From: Sepioteuthis lessoniana
Taxonomy: Eukaryota; Mollusca; Cephalopoda; Myopsida; Loliginidae
DNA length: 64,000 nt
Assembly: GCA_963585895.1 (NCBI GenBank)
Contig: OY757947.1
Span: 34,848,883 to 34,912,882 of the forward strand
Direction of reading: 5' to 3'
Part shown: positions 23,046-33,595 of the stretch, in pieces
Numbering within the stretch: position 1 is the first letter of the stretch
How the letters are laid out: every line of letters begins with the position of its first letter
Notes under the pieces: generated by a model
Told to the model about the DNA's origin: nothing
Seen by the model: only the letters and a program-made list of their open reading frames with translations
Databases searched by the model: none
Program-made: the position numbers and the translations under genes

Positions 23046-23935
23046 TCCAATCTGGCAAAAATAAAGTGCATCACGTGGTCGGTTTGTTACCTTGTTAGAA
23101 ATAAATGTATATAGCTTAGACTAGCAGTTTTTTTTTTTTTTTTTTTTTGCATTTCACATTATTGTCATCATAACTGAAAACAGGCAGTTTATAGTAACAA
23201 GAACAAAAGTCAAACATTGTATTCAGCTTTTCCCCAAAAAGTTGTATTGGGTCAACAGGGAGAGATTTTCTATTGATATACTTTGCCTTCTAAAAGCATA
23301 AAATATTTGCCCTTTTCACGATAGAAAATTCGGCTAACAGAGGCAAACAGGGATTAACTGCCTTCCAAATACGAATTATTTCTTTTGCTGTTAATTTAGA
23401 AACAGCAAAACCTTTTAGTTGTAGATAACTATGACCAGCCTATTGGCTTATTGGTGTTGTATACCCACGATTTATGCAATTCAATGAACGAACGAAACAT
23501 TTCTTTATAAAATATATCTCTCATTTTATTCTCAAAAAGGGCCCATAGTTTGTTGTTATTTGAGAGATAGATGGAGAGACATATACTCAGAGGGAGGACT
23601 TCTTCCATATCTTCTTCTGGGAGCCAGGGGGTGCCAACGCTTGCACCCCCTTGCAAGCCGAGACGCCTCTGATCGGCTGCGTGTCCCTCGCTCGACTGCA
23701 ACTCTCTGCACTCTGTCCAAATCTGACCGCGTGGTTCTCATCGCGTGGTCTCCTTACGGTTTACACACCTGTTGTACCCGAGTACCCTGATGTGCTGTCA
23801 TATCCCTGTCTACTCATCACAGTGTGACAGCTTGTCAAAGCACATGGGGTCACTAGGAACGTGTAGTGGGTACATGTAATTGTTTAGTGGATATGTTACT
23901 CTCCAATTTGTAGTGAGTTACCGTCCATATATTAC
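23046..23935. other. Unassigned DNA
   Basis: Has a poly-T tract (23129-23148) and a GC-rich stretch (23600-23770) with open frames on both strands but no recognisable domain. Nothing else could be supported. Confidence 0.35.
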
Positions 23936-23939
23936 AGGT

Positions 23940-25050
23940 ATTACTTTCACGTTTAGTTCCGCTACAAATACAATACAAATTTTACAAGGACGTAAACAAA
24001 TGGAATATGACAACAACGAATATTAAGAAACAAACATTTTAATAATCATCAGAAACAGAATAATACAATGTTCATGTTATGTACGAGCGGCCTTTGTAGA
24101 AAATACAGCTATGGCTAGTTGAATGAAAATAGGATTGTTCGCCCGTGTGTGTTTACATGTTAGTAAAGTCTATTAAATAAATGGGTTCATAGTTGGCCGA
24201 AGTAAGGAGGATAAAAATTTTAGCTTTACTTACATAAATGGGTGTGTGTGTGTGTATATATAAGAGATGGACCGTAAGTATGGGTCTTTATTTTCTTAAG
24301 TCTTAAGTTCTTAAGTATGATAAAAAAATACAATGAAGGCACAAGGCCTTAAGGTTTTGGGGGAGAGGGAAGGAAGCGGTCGTGCTTTAACTATGAATTC
24401 TAAGGGAACCTAGCTAGCCACATTTGCCGACCCATTCAACAGTACAAAATATAACCATTCATCCATCGCCATGTGCGCTGCAACCACCAAAATACCACAT
24501 TTGTTCTATGGCAAGCATGTTCTTCTGATCTTAGCGACAACGTATCGCATTGGTAAAAGAAGGTTGCATTCCTTTTCCTTTTGAGTCTTATGGCGTGGCT
24601 CTCTGCTGTCAGTTGATGACCTCTCGTAGTGTAAAGTCTTTTTGGTAGTTGAAGGAATTAACTTTTGGCAGTGGAATGGCTTTTGATAGTGGAATGAATG
24701 GCCTTTTGGTAATCGAAAGAATGAATGACCTGGTTGATTAAATTCTTCGTTATTTATACTTTTTGGGGTCACTTAAGTGGATCAAAAAATAGGATATTGT
24801 TAGGTTTTATTGCGGGTCCTAAAATTCAAGCGCGCAGACATTTCTTTACCAATCAGATTCATATATTTACTTATTTATTTTGGAGTCTAAATATTTTTCC
24901 GTTAATTAGTTTCTGAACCGGATTTTTTAGAATGTTCTTATTTTGAGTTTTTAGCAGATTGGTTGAAAAATATAAAAAAATGTAACTTCAATGTTAATGC
25001 GATTTTGATCCGAAATTTCTAGAATGTTCTTATTCTATAAACGAACCGAA
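23940..25050 (+). repeat. Long direct repeat G, copy 1
   Basis: Matches 25210-26065 along most of its length: 'acaaggacgtaaacaaatgg' (about 23985 and 25259), 'atagttggccgaagtaa' (about 24190 and 25490), and a conserved final 300 bp (24736-25045 and 25765-26065). About 200 bp near 24330-24530 have no counterpart in copy 2. A TATA-like 'gtatatataagag' lies near 24255. It may be an LTR-type or other dispersed repeat; no coding region was recognised. Confidence 0.65.
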
Positions 25051-25074
25051 AATCCATGTCATACGTTATATAAC

Positions 25075-26240
25075 ATTGGTAGAGTTTTCGCCATTGGCCC
25101 GGGAGACCGAGGTTCAATGTCAAGTCGAGTCATACCAAAGACTCAAAAAGTGGTACTTGATACCTCCTTGCTTAACAAGCATTATTAGGTGTGGAGGACT
25201 AAGTACCTTCCGTAGTTTACACAAGTTACTTTCACGTTTCGTTTCTATAAATTCAACACAAATTTTACAAGGACGTAAACAAATGGAATGTGACAACGAC
25301 AAATATTAAGAAACAAGCAATTTAATAATCATAATAACAAATATGATAAAAAGATTAAAATACATTGTTCATTTGATGTACATGTGTGTGTATGTAGAAA
25401 ACACAGCTATGGCCAGTTTAATAAAAGTGATTTGTTCGCCCGTGTGTGCGCGTGTACATGTTGGGAACGTTTATTGAATCAATGTGTCCATAGTTGGCCG
25501 AAGTAAAAAGGATAAAAAAATTGACATTACTTACATACATGTCTATGTGCGTGGGTGTATATAAGTGTGTGACTGTAAGTATGGGCCTTTTGTTTTCTTA
25601 AGTCCACACTTGCATTTTTGCAAGTGGTTTATGATCTTTGGAGACGTGTCTCGTTCTGGTAACTGACAAAAGAACGTCGCATGGTTCTCCGCTCTGTGTC
25701 CTGTGTGTGATGCTTGCTGTTGTCTGTCGTACTTTCCTCTCTCTGTCTGGTCGTGGAATACCTTAGTTAATTAAATCATTCGTTATTCATACTTTTTTGG
25801 TGAACTAAAGTGGATCAAAAATAGGATTTTGTTAAGTTTTATTGCGGTTCCTAAAATTCAAGCGTGCAGACATTTTTTGACCAATCAGATTCGTATACTT
25901 ACTTATTTATTTTGGAGCCTAAATATTTTTCTGTTAATTAGTTTCGGAGCCAAATTTTCTTGAGTGTTCTTATTTTGCATTTTTAGCCGATTGGTTGAAA
26001 AATATAAAAGTGTAACTTCAATGTTAATGCGATTTTGATTCGAAATTTCTAGAATGTTCTTATCTATGATTTTGGGGTTGATTAAAAATATGTATTCTAT
26101 AAAGAGTACGTTTCAAGGGTAAAGTGAAGCAATCCAGAGAAAGGAGTTGCGCCTTTCCCTACACCTCGGTGTTGTAGCTATTGTAAAGGGAGCTTTCGAG
26201 TAGTCCTCAACGACGGTCGCCAACTTTCTTATTTACAAGG
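25075..26240 (+). mobile_element. SINE-C copy split by repeat G copy 2
   Basis: The head (25085-25196, 'gttcaatgtcaagtcgagtc') breaks off at 'attattaggt', and the tail resumes at about 26106 ('tttcaagggtaaagtg') and ends near 26235. In intact copies these two sequences are contiguous. Repeat G copy 2 therefore interrupts the SINE. Confidence 0.6.
25200..26100 (+). repeat. Long direct repeat G, copy 2
   Basis: See copy 1 at 23940 for the matched blocks. The TATA-like 'gtgtatataagtg' lies near 25555. This copy stands inside a SINE-C, so it arrived as a discrete insertion rather than by simple tandem duplication. Confidence 0.65.
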
Positions 26241-26395
26241 AAATAACTATTGGATAGTTTGTCGATAAATTAGGGGTTGTATCAAATGGAGAAGGTGGTC
26301 CCGAAAATTTTATAGTATTATTACTACGAGTCAAAATTCCAGAGCGTTTTTTAACCATTTTTAATAATATATATGAAAAGAAAACCTATTGTGCT

Positions 26396-27005
26396 TTAAT
26401 CAAACAGGCGACATTTCCACACTAGGCGGTAGCTCTCTGAAACTAATTGACAAGTTCACCTACCTAGGAAGCAGTGTCTCATCAACCGAAAAAGACATCG
26501 ACACGCGGTTTACAAAGGCATGGACAGCTATCGGCTATCGGTCATATAGAAGTCAGACCTGACCGATAAAATGAAACTCAGTTTCTTCCAAGCAGCGGTT
26601 GTGTCGATACTGCTATATGGATGCACTACATGGACGCTAACTAAACGTATGGAGAAAAAGCTTGACCGCAACTACACAAGAATGCTGCGAGCAATATTGA
26701 GCAAGTCCTGGAAGCAACACCCCACAAAGCACCAACTGTACCGGCACCTACCTCCCATCACGAAAACTATCAAAGTTAGACGAACCAAACATGTAGGACA
26801 CTGCTGAAGAAGCAGGGACAAGCTCATAAGTGATGTTCTTCTATGGACCTCCTCATATGACCGAGCAAAAGTAGGACGACCAACTCTGTGAGGATACGGG
26901 GTGTAGCCCTGAGGACCGACCAGAAGCGACGAACGATAGGGAGGAGTGGCGAGAAAGGGTCAGGGATATCCGTGCTGGCGGTATAACATGATGATGATGA
27001 TGATG
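26396..27005 (+). mobile_element. RTE-like LINE, 5'-truncated 3' end
   Basis: Begins in the C-terminal region of the reverse transcriptase ORF ('SLKLIDKFTYLGSSVSSTEK' in one frame). It continues at 26571 with 'SFFQAAVVSILLYGCTTWTL', then 'HPTKHQLYRHLPPITKTIKV'. It ends with (GAT)n at about 26988-27006. Frame changes and a premature stop make it inactive. The short tandem-repeat tail is typical of RTE-clade LINEs. The same 3' end recurs at 45556, 46163, 47660 (plus) and 49117 (minus). Confidence 0.85.
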
Positions 27006-27006
27006 A

Positions 27007-27715
27007 CACATATTGAATGAAAATTTCAAATGAAATTAAAAGTAATGTACTAACAAAAAGAATTAATGCAAGTTGCTAAATGGGTATGTAAACATGAATG
27101 AAAGACAATAACTTGGAAAATAAGAGTGATCATTGATTATTTTTATAATTAAGTTTATTTTAAAATAAATTACAATAGATTTAATTGTTTTTGTATTAGT
27201 AAACAAGGACATGTGCTTAGAGTTAAAGGGGGATAACTTCTACGTGTGCACGTTAAAAATAACCAGATAAAAATAAGGCCGCGTTCGTAAGTAAAATATT
27301 TGTATTTTAAATTGAATATTTTATGGTGTTTAATCTTTTTTTTATCAACGTTTATTCGATTTATTGAGAACATTATAGATATTGCAATTAAAAACTATTA
27401 TTAGACATTTTTTCTACATTGGTTTTCTTAATTTTCACAGTTGCTTGATAAGCAAGTAACGCTAAAAAAAAAAAAAAAAAAAATTACAATTTTACAATTA
27501 TTTTAGTTTTTAAATTCATTTACTCAAATGAAGACAAACTTAAAAAAAAAAAATTTGTGTGGTAATTTTTATGTTCATTTGCGACTTTCACCACATAGGA
27601 GACATTACAGTTACAAAAATCGACCTACCCTAATATACACCTGCCTTTACTGCCGAAACAAAAAGAAAAGAGGAAGAAAAAAAAAAAAAAAAGAAGTTGA
27701 ACAAACTATAAAGCA
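27007..27715. other. Unassigned AT-rich DNA
   Basis: Poly-A tract at 27465-27483 and purine tract at 27659-27694. No gene or element recognised. Confidence 0.4.
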
Positions 27716-28060
27716 ACCAGACTAGGAGAAGGAAAATTCTGAATTCAAACCCACTATGCTTTGCGGGGCTTGGTATCCTCATGGTGTAGTGGTTAAAGCG
27801 ATGGACTGCGGAATTGTAGTAAGCGAGTTCGTACTTTCGGGCAAATACCCTTGGGAACGGTATGAACCCCCTTATCCTCCTGGCAATAGATTAAATAGTA
27901 CCACTACTGTTTTTCTAGGAGAATGGCTTTGGCTTTAGATAACCTACAAAGGTTGATATGCCATTAAACAAAGAAACAAATTAACCTATACTTTGCTTAA
28001 AAATGATCTTATGTCTCTTTCTGCTGTGGCAAAAGGGTTTTGTGAATAAATACCGGTTAG
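27716..28060 (+). mobile_element. SINE-A tail fragment, split by SINE-B
   Basis: 'ctaggagaaggaaaattctg' and 'gaattcaaaccc' (27722-27752) belong to the SINE-A body. The next part of that body, 'ctttgcttaaaaatgatctt', resumes at 27991. The SINE-B at 27765-27984 separates them. Confidence 0.65.
27765..27984 (+). mobile_element. SINE-B, full length, inserted in SINE-A
   Basis: The tRNA-like head has an A-box-like 'tggtgtagtggttaaagcg' (about 27781) and a B-box-like 'gagttcgtactttc' (about 27825). The 3' end carries the GGCAT hairpin in reverse sense, ending 'ttgatatgccattaaac'. Flanks 27753-27764 and 27985-27996 agree at 10 of 12 bases ('actatgctttgc' and 'cctatactttgc'), a target duplication. 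Confidence 0.82.
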
Positions 28061-28315
28061 GGTCCCTTCTATGGGCTTTTAAGCATCTGTTTAGAAATTA
28101 TTGGTGCAAAAAAAACCCCAAAAATCCCTTAAGAAATAAGTACACAGAAACTTTTGAACAATGAATGTGATTCCCACACCTCTAGATATAAAATAACCCC
28201 AGATGGGTTGACATGCCATTTAAATTCATCAATCAATCAATCAAAAAACATGAATTATGAAAAGGTGATATTTATAAAAAAATTAGTGGAAATATTTTTA
28301 GTTGGTTGGTTGTTG

Positions 28316-28760
28316 GTTGTTTGGGTTTTATGGCATATCAACCATTGTAGGTTATTTAATGCCAAAACCATTTTTATGCAAATAATCAGTTCTATTTCAA
28401 ACAATTCAGTTTAGCATGAGTATACAGTTTGTCAAAAACATTTCTATTTCAAGCTATTCAGTTTAGTCAAAAAGTTCTAATTCAAACAATTCAGTTTAGC
28501 ATAAGTATGCAGTTAGTTCTATTTAACCCATAGATAGGGCCCTATAAGGTGCTACCACACTAAACCAGAGTGGTCCCGGGAGCGATAGCAATGAAGGGTT
28601 CTCCACATTCCTCAAAGCTCCAGCATCACTGGAACCTCACCATAAGATTGTTTAGTGTCATATCTAGGACTCTCATTGGTTGGGGTCTTACCCATCTGCA
28701 GAGGGGCAGTCGGTGTATTCTACAGCCCCAGCCCACTGGGCAACGGAAATATTTTTATGG
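28316..28760 (+). repeat. Dispersed composite repeat D, plus-strand copy
   Basis: Order: GGCAT hairpin (28330-28370), iterated 'ttcaaacaattcagtttag' motifs (28395-28510), then the unique part starting 'taacccatagatagggccc' and ending near 'ccactgggcaac'. This is the best-preserved uninterrupted copy in the window. Confidence 0.75.
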
Positions 28761-28849
28761 AATTACTCCCTCCCTTATTAAAATTTTTACATCTTGATAA
28801 GTTTTTATAGGTGTTGCACTATAGTCTCCATTTTAGTTTTTATATTAAT

Positions 28850-29434
28850 GATGGAGGTAGCTGTAGTGTAATGGCTATTGTTGTAGAGAAAGAATTGAAT
28901 TGGCGACAAGGGTTCAAATCCTGGACAAGGATGATTGCATTTCAGTTTCTGTTAATGCTCTTGAGAAAGGCAAAATATATCTGTTGTTTTCACAACTATG
29001 GATAAATTGTAGAGTAGACAGGATTATTTAGTCATGGTTGGGTAACTTGTCTAGGAGAAGGAAAGCTGAATTCCATCTTATACCATTTTTGAAAAAATTA
29101 CCTTGTGTCACATTTTGCCAGTGGCGGATGGGTTCGATAAATACATACTCACACTGGTTCAGAGATGCCTGAGGGTACCATCACAAGAAATAGACAGGAT
29201 AACACGAGTTTAAATCCTGGATGAAGCTGATAGTATTTCACTTAGTACTAATAACCTTGGGAAAGATATGAAACCAGTTATTCTTCCGCCAGTTATGGGT
29301 AAATAGTAGGGCAGACTGATTTCTTTAGCTTTGATTTAGCAACCAGTCTAGAAGAAAAAACTCTGAATTCAAAACTTGTAAAACTCTGCTTAAAATTGAC
29401 CTTGACTCACATCCTGCTTATGTGAAGGAGTTAG

Positions 29435-29437
<3 letters not shown>
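28850..29437 (+). mobile_element. Two SINE-A copies in series, then a TA array
   Basis: The first copy (about 28850-29145) has the head 'gtagtgtaatggctattg', a B-box-like 'gggttcaaatcctgg' near 28912, and the tail 'cggatgggttcgataaata'. The second (about 29163-29437) has a degraded head but a good B-box-like 'gagtttaaatcctgg' and the full body. Its tail grades directly into (TA)n at 29436-29498, so the microsatellite appears to have grown from the SINE's A/T-rich 3' end. Confidence 0.7.
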
Positions 29438-29499
<62 letters not shown>

Positions 29500-29689
29500 T
29501 GTTTTGACTGTTCTACCCTCTGTTCTTCTGTAGGTATTTTTTTTGTACTCAGTAACCTTTAGGGAATTTAAAACCAAATCTTATATTAAAATTATTGAAT
29601 CCATGGGAATAAACCATGCTTGGGGAATATCTTATATCACTTTGTCTTCCTTATTATTTCTGGCCCAGTAATGTGGCTTCTCTTTCAAC

Positions 29690-30200
29690 AGAAATTGAAA
29701 TTAGTACACCAGTTCATATACCTTGGTAGTAATATCTCATCAACTTAAAGCAATGTTAACATTTTTGGCCCGGTAGTGTGGCTTCTCTTTTTACAGAAAT
29801 TGAAATTAGCAGACCAGTTCATATACCTTGGTAGCAATATTTCATCTACTAAAAGCAATGTTAACATATGTATAGGTGAAACATAACTTCTATTGACAGG
29901 TTATTGACCATGTGAATAAGTGATCTCTGATGAAATAAAACAAGAATTCTTCCAAGAGTCGTGTTAGTACTACTATATGGCTATACCACTTGAACTTTTA
30001 CAAAACCTCTCAAGAAAAAGCTATACGGGAACTAGACAAAGCAGCTGGTTGGGCAGAAGATCTGTGCTGTTGGTACACCTTGATGATGATGATGATGATG
30101 ATGGTTCTTGCAAATACACCAGCTCAAGCCAAATCTCTGCAGCTAGTCTGGAGCAAGCAGCAAGTGACATTGGTCTCTACATTAACTCAGATAATATATA
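29690..30200 (+). mobile_element. Strongly decayed RTE-like LINE fragments
   Basis: A short block is duplicated: 'cttctctttcaacagaaattg' near 29677 and a near-identical block near 29778. Both lead into 'QFIYLGSNIS'-like sequence matching the YLGSSVSST region of the other LINE copies. A (GAT)n tract follows at 30084-30105. After it, 'LANTPAQAKSLQLVWSKQQ' corresponds to an RT segment normally upstream, so a second fragment abuts the first. Unlikely to be active. Confidence 0.6.
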
Positions 30201-30545
30201 TTTAAATAGGAAAAAATAGAGTATTCAGAGGATGTGTTTATTTATAATTTAATGTTATGCCTATGTTAAATTTTTTTTTTTTATTAAACCATCATCGGGA
30301 AATTGTAATGTATTGTGCGAATTATATTCAAATTTCAAAATGAAATGAAAAAAATTCTTAATATTCTATTACTGTTAGTTGCATTCTGTTTCAAATGTAT
30401 GTGATCCAAAATGTATGCAATGTAATTAGTGTTTAAAATGTATAACAAGAAAAACAAGGGAGTAATGTGACCTTATGGGTTCAGAAGCCATTCAGAAAGG
30501 GTTTATTATCCAGAGGGAAAAGAAATCAAAATGGATTTTAGAAGA
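30201..30545. other. Unassigned DNA
   Basis: AT-rich sequence with no recognisable gene or element. Confidence 0.4.
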
Positions 30546-30547
30546 AT

Positions 30548-30805
30548 AGAGGTAACCGGCTCATTGGCCTAGTGGGTAGAGTGTTTGCCAATGGTCCGGG
30601 AGACCGGAGTTCAATCCCAGGTCGAGCCATACCAAAGACTTTAAGAAATGATACTTGACACCTCCTTGCTTAACACTCAACATTATAAGTGCGTATCAAG
30701 GGTGAAGGAGAGCAATTCAAGGGAAGGAGTAGCACCCTTCCCTACACTTAGTTGTAGTAGCTATTGAAAAGGGGGCCTTCTGGTCGCCCTTGACAACAGT
30801 TGCCA
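30548..30805 (+). mobile_element. SINE-C, near full length
   Basis: The head 'ggctcattggcctagtggg' carries an A-box-like 'tagtgggtagagtg' (about 30570) and a B-box-like 'gagttcaatcccagg' (about 30608). The body runs through 'gcgtatcaagggtgaagg' to 'cagttgccaactttg'. This is the reference copy for the family in this window. Confidence 0.82.
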
Positions 30806-30821
30806 ACTTTGCAACAACTTA

Positions 30822-31075
30822 TCGGTATTGAAAGAAAAAAAGAAAGAAAGAAAAAGAGAGAGAAAGAAAGAAAGCAGCATGAAAAGAAAGAAAGCAAAAA
30901 ATGGTACTTGATACCTCCTTATATAACACTCAGCAATATAAGGTACGGATCAAGGGTAAAGTGGAGCGATCCAGGGAAAGGAGTAGCACCCTCCCCAACA
31001 CCTCGGTATAGTAGTTACTGAAAAGGGAGCTTTCTGATCGCCCTCGACTAAAGGGAGACAACTTTACTTTTACTA
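30822..31075 (+). mobile_element. Purine tract followed by a head-truncated SINE-C
   Basis: (GAAA)n-type tract at about 30827-30893. From 30897 ('aaatggtacttgatacc') the SINE-C body runs to 'gggagacaactttac'. The open frame across it is an artefact of the purine tract. Confidence 0.7.
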
Positions 31076-31350
31076 TAAACTTTAGGAATTGTTTGGTGGT
31101 AAACAATTAATGAAGACCAGAATTTTTTATTTTTATTTTTCAAATGACATATTGAAAACATTCAAATTTTTAGTTTGATGTGTAATTTGTTCATATATTT
31201 TTGTCATCTAATTATTCTCTCATTTTATTATTATATCGTGAAGAGTTTATAATAACATCTCCAGAAGGTATGATGATAATGTTAATCTTGGACAAACCTC
31301 TCAATGCAGCTAAAGCATAACAAGTAACATTATTATTATTATTATTATTC
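31076..31350. other. Unassigned AT-rich DNA
   Basis: No gene or element recognised; a (TTA)n tract at 31330-31350 precedes the SINE-C pair. Confidence 0.4.
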
Positions 31351-31765
31351 GTCTTTGAGTAGAGTGTTCACCAATGGTCTGGGAGACTGGGGTTCAAAGT
31401 GAGCGGATAGAAAATGGTCCTTTAGCCATTCCTATTTGGCTAAGGGAACATTTTCTATCTGCTCACTTTTTGGTAGGTTTCTGTTACTTGGTAAGTAATT
31501 ATCTTCTTATCATTGTCCTTGAGTAGAGTGTTCACCAATGGTCTGGGAGACTGGGGTTCAATCCTAGGTTGAGTCATACCAAAGACTCAAAACATGGTAC
31601 TTGATGCTGCCTTGCTTAGCACTCGGTATTATAAAGTAAGGATCAAAGGTTAAGTGGAGCAATCCAGGGAATGGAGTAGCGCCCTCCCCTACACCTCAGT
31701 GTAGTAGCTATTGAAAAGGGAGCCTTCTAGCCACCCTCAACTATAGTCACCAACTTTACTTATGA
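31351..31765 (+). mobile_element. SINE-C with its head duplicated around a palindromic insert
   Basis: The head segment 'gtagagtgttcaccaatgg' appears at about 31362 and again at about 31521, with the same following 14 bases. Between them stands the 74-bp palindrome at 31396-31469 and about 40 bp of other sequence. The second head continues into a full SINE-C body ending near 31765. Confidence 0.75.
31396..31469. repeat. 74-bp near-perfect palindrome (33-bp arms, 8-base centre)
   Basis: Arms 31396-31428 and 31437-31469 are reverse complements at 30 of 33 positions. The left arm starts 'aaagtgagcggatag'. It interrupts the B-box of a SINE-C head. The size and structure fit a tiny fold-back element; no family is recognised. 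Confidence 0.9.
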
Positions 31766-31935
31766 ATAGAATTAGAGAAATCAGAATTATTGACCATTGT
31801 TTTTTTTTTAAATAAATTTACTATATTTACTATATTGTGGTTTTTTAGACCTGCGGCAAATTTTAGATGGAATTGAAAGATCCACAAATGTTGGCAAGGT
31901 GCCTGGTCTTTACTGTCCTATCTTTAGCTTAACTA

Positions 31936-32637
31936 CAGGGGGGAACGATAAAATTGTCGCCCTAGAAAGAACGACATGATTCCATTTCCGTTTAATGAAA
32001 ACCGGTTTTCTTTTTTTGTTGCAGACCATCTACTAGTTGGCCAGTTGTGTACAACTCCCAAGAGTGATAGGAGCCTTCTATCATGTCTGAAAGTGACACA
32101 ATGTTCAACGAGCGAGATCGGAGATGGGCAGCTGTACAACTCATGCTCTCTACCGATCCAAGTTATGACAATGCTGGATTGCCACGAATAACAGCGACAT
32201 GCCCAGGGTGATGAATACAAAGTTTCCGGCTACGGTTATGGTCTTTGGTGTGGTTTCAAGTGAGGGCCACATCATGCCGCCTCACATCTTCAAAGTCAAC
32301 ACCAAAGTGTACCTGGATGTGCTGAAGAGTGTGGTGATCCCCTGGTGCAATCAGGTGGCTGGTAACAGACCCTGGGTGTGGCAGCAGAACTCGGCGCCAG
32401 CCCACAAGTCCAAAGAGACCCAGGCTTGGCTTCAGAAGGAGTGCTACGACTTTGTAACCTTCTCTCACAGTTCCAGATCCATATCGAGGTGGTGATTGAG
32501 GCTGAAGGCGGCTACGTTGAATAGATGTCAGCTCTACTACATAATCAAGTTACCTGAATTGATTTTTTCAATAAAAGTTTTAAAATAAAGCTGTAGAGTT
32601 GTTTTCTTTAGGACGACAATTTTATCGTTCCACCATG
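31936..32637 (+). mobile_element. Internally deleted Tc1/mariner-type transposon with TIRs
   Basis: The left end (31936-31962) and the reverse complement of the right end share 'ggaacgataaaattgtcg' and flanking bases. At 32083 a frame starts MSESDTMFNERDRRWAAVQL, a plausible transposase N-terminus. Within about 40 codons the sequence jumps to 'VMVFGVVSSEGHIMPPHIF' (32225-32290) and 'WVWQQNSAPAHKSKETQAWL' (32378-32440). It then jumps again to the C-terminal 'EAEGGYVE' (about 32498-32523). The first catalytic Asp region is missing, and the second catalytic Asp, usual in QQDSAPAH, is Asn. At about 700 bp, against 1.2-1.3 kb for full elements, it is non-autonomous. Confidence 0.8.
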
Positions 32638-32774
32638 GTTATACGATATAACTCTTTTTACAGTTACATTTCTTTTGAAATACAAGGGACATAACTACTA
32701 CTAAAAGTTTTATTGTTACTTCCCTTGTTTTAATTTTTATTTCTCCAGAAAATTTAAAAATTTTTTTTATACAA

Positions 32775-32890
32775 ATCATCATCATCATCACGTCACACCA
32801 TCACGTCACACCATCAGCACCCTCTCTCGCTACCCCTCCCAATCGTCCATTTCTTGACTGAATTACTCAAACTATATAACAAGTTAGCCG
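32775..32890 (-). mobile_element. Remnant of the RTE-like LINE 3' end
   Basis: (ATC)n at 32778-32790, then 'accctctctcgctacccctc', the reverse complement of the LINE's terminal 'gagtggcgagagagggt' region. Only about 100 bp remain. Confidence 0.5.
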
Positions 32891-33112
32891 ACCGTAATAG
32901 ACGGCGACCTGAAGGCTCCCTTTACAATAGCTACTACACTGAGGTGTAGGGGAGGGTGCTACTCCAGTCCATGATCTATACCTTATAATGCAGGATTAAG
33001 CAAGGAGGTATCAAGTACTATTTTTTGAGTCTTGGTAACTTGATCTGCAATTGAACTCCGGTCTCCAGGGCCATTAGTAAACACAACCCATTATGCCAAT
33101 ACACAACCACAC
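32885..33112 (-). mobile_element. SINE-C copy
   Basis: Reversed: tail side 'agccgaccgtaatagacggcg' near 32887, body 'ccttataatgcaggattaag', head side 'ccattagtaaacac' near 33075. Diverged, nearly full length. Confidence 0.65.
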
Positions 33113-33174
33113 ATATTTTTTTAAAGAAATTTCACTTTTCAACAGATGTCACCATTGTTATTAAATACACTATC

Positions 33175-33445
33175 CATATTTACCAACCCCTTCGCTCGGG
33201 CAGGATATGACACAAGGTCAATTTTTAAGCGGAATTTGAATTCAGAGTTTTCCTTCTCCTAGACTAGTTGCCTCACCAAGGCTGAAGAACCCAGACTGCC
33301 CAACTATTTACCCATAGCTGGAGGGAGAATAATTGGATTCATACCTTTCTCAAGGGTATTCATGCTATGTAAAATGAAATCAGTCTCGTCCTGGATTTGA
33401 ACTCGTCCATTTTCTACAACGATAACCATTACACCACAGACCTAT
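33175..33445 (-). mobile_element. SINE-A copy
   Basis: Reversed: tail 'atttaccaaccccttcgctc' at the low end, head 'aaccattacaccac' near 33425. The B-box-like segment 'aggatttgaactcg' lies near 33390. Confidence 0.8.
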
Positions 33446-33595
33446 TGTTAGTATAGTCCGTTAAAAGTTAGTGATGTAATTAGTATTACTAAGAGGCACC
33501 AATGGAAATCGAACTTATTACTAATAGTTTGTTAATGTAATTAAAGATAGTAATTATATTAGTTAATTATTTTATTTGAAGTAATAAATTGTGAT

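Noticed and set aside
23556-23790. Arg-rich frames on both strands
   Set aside because: GC-rich stretch with mutually overlapping frames, and no recognisable domain or conservation evidence.
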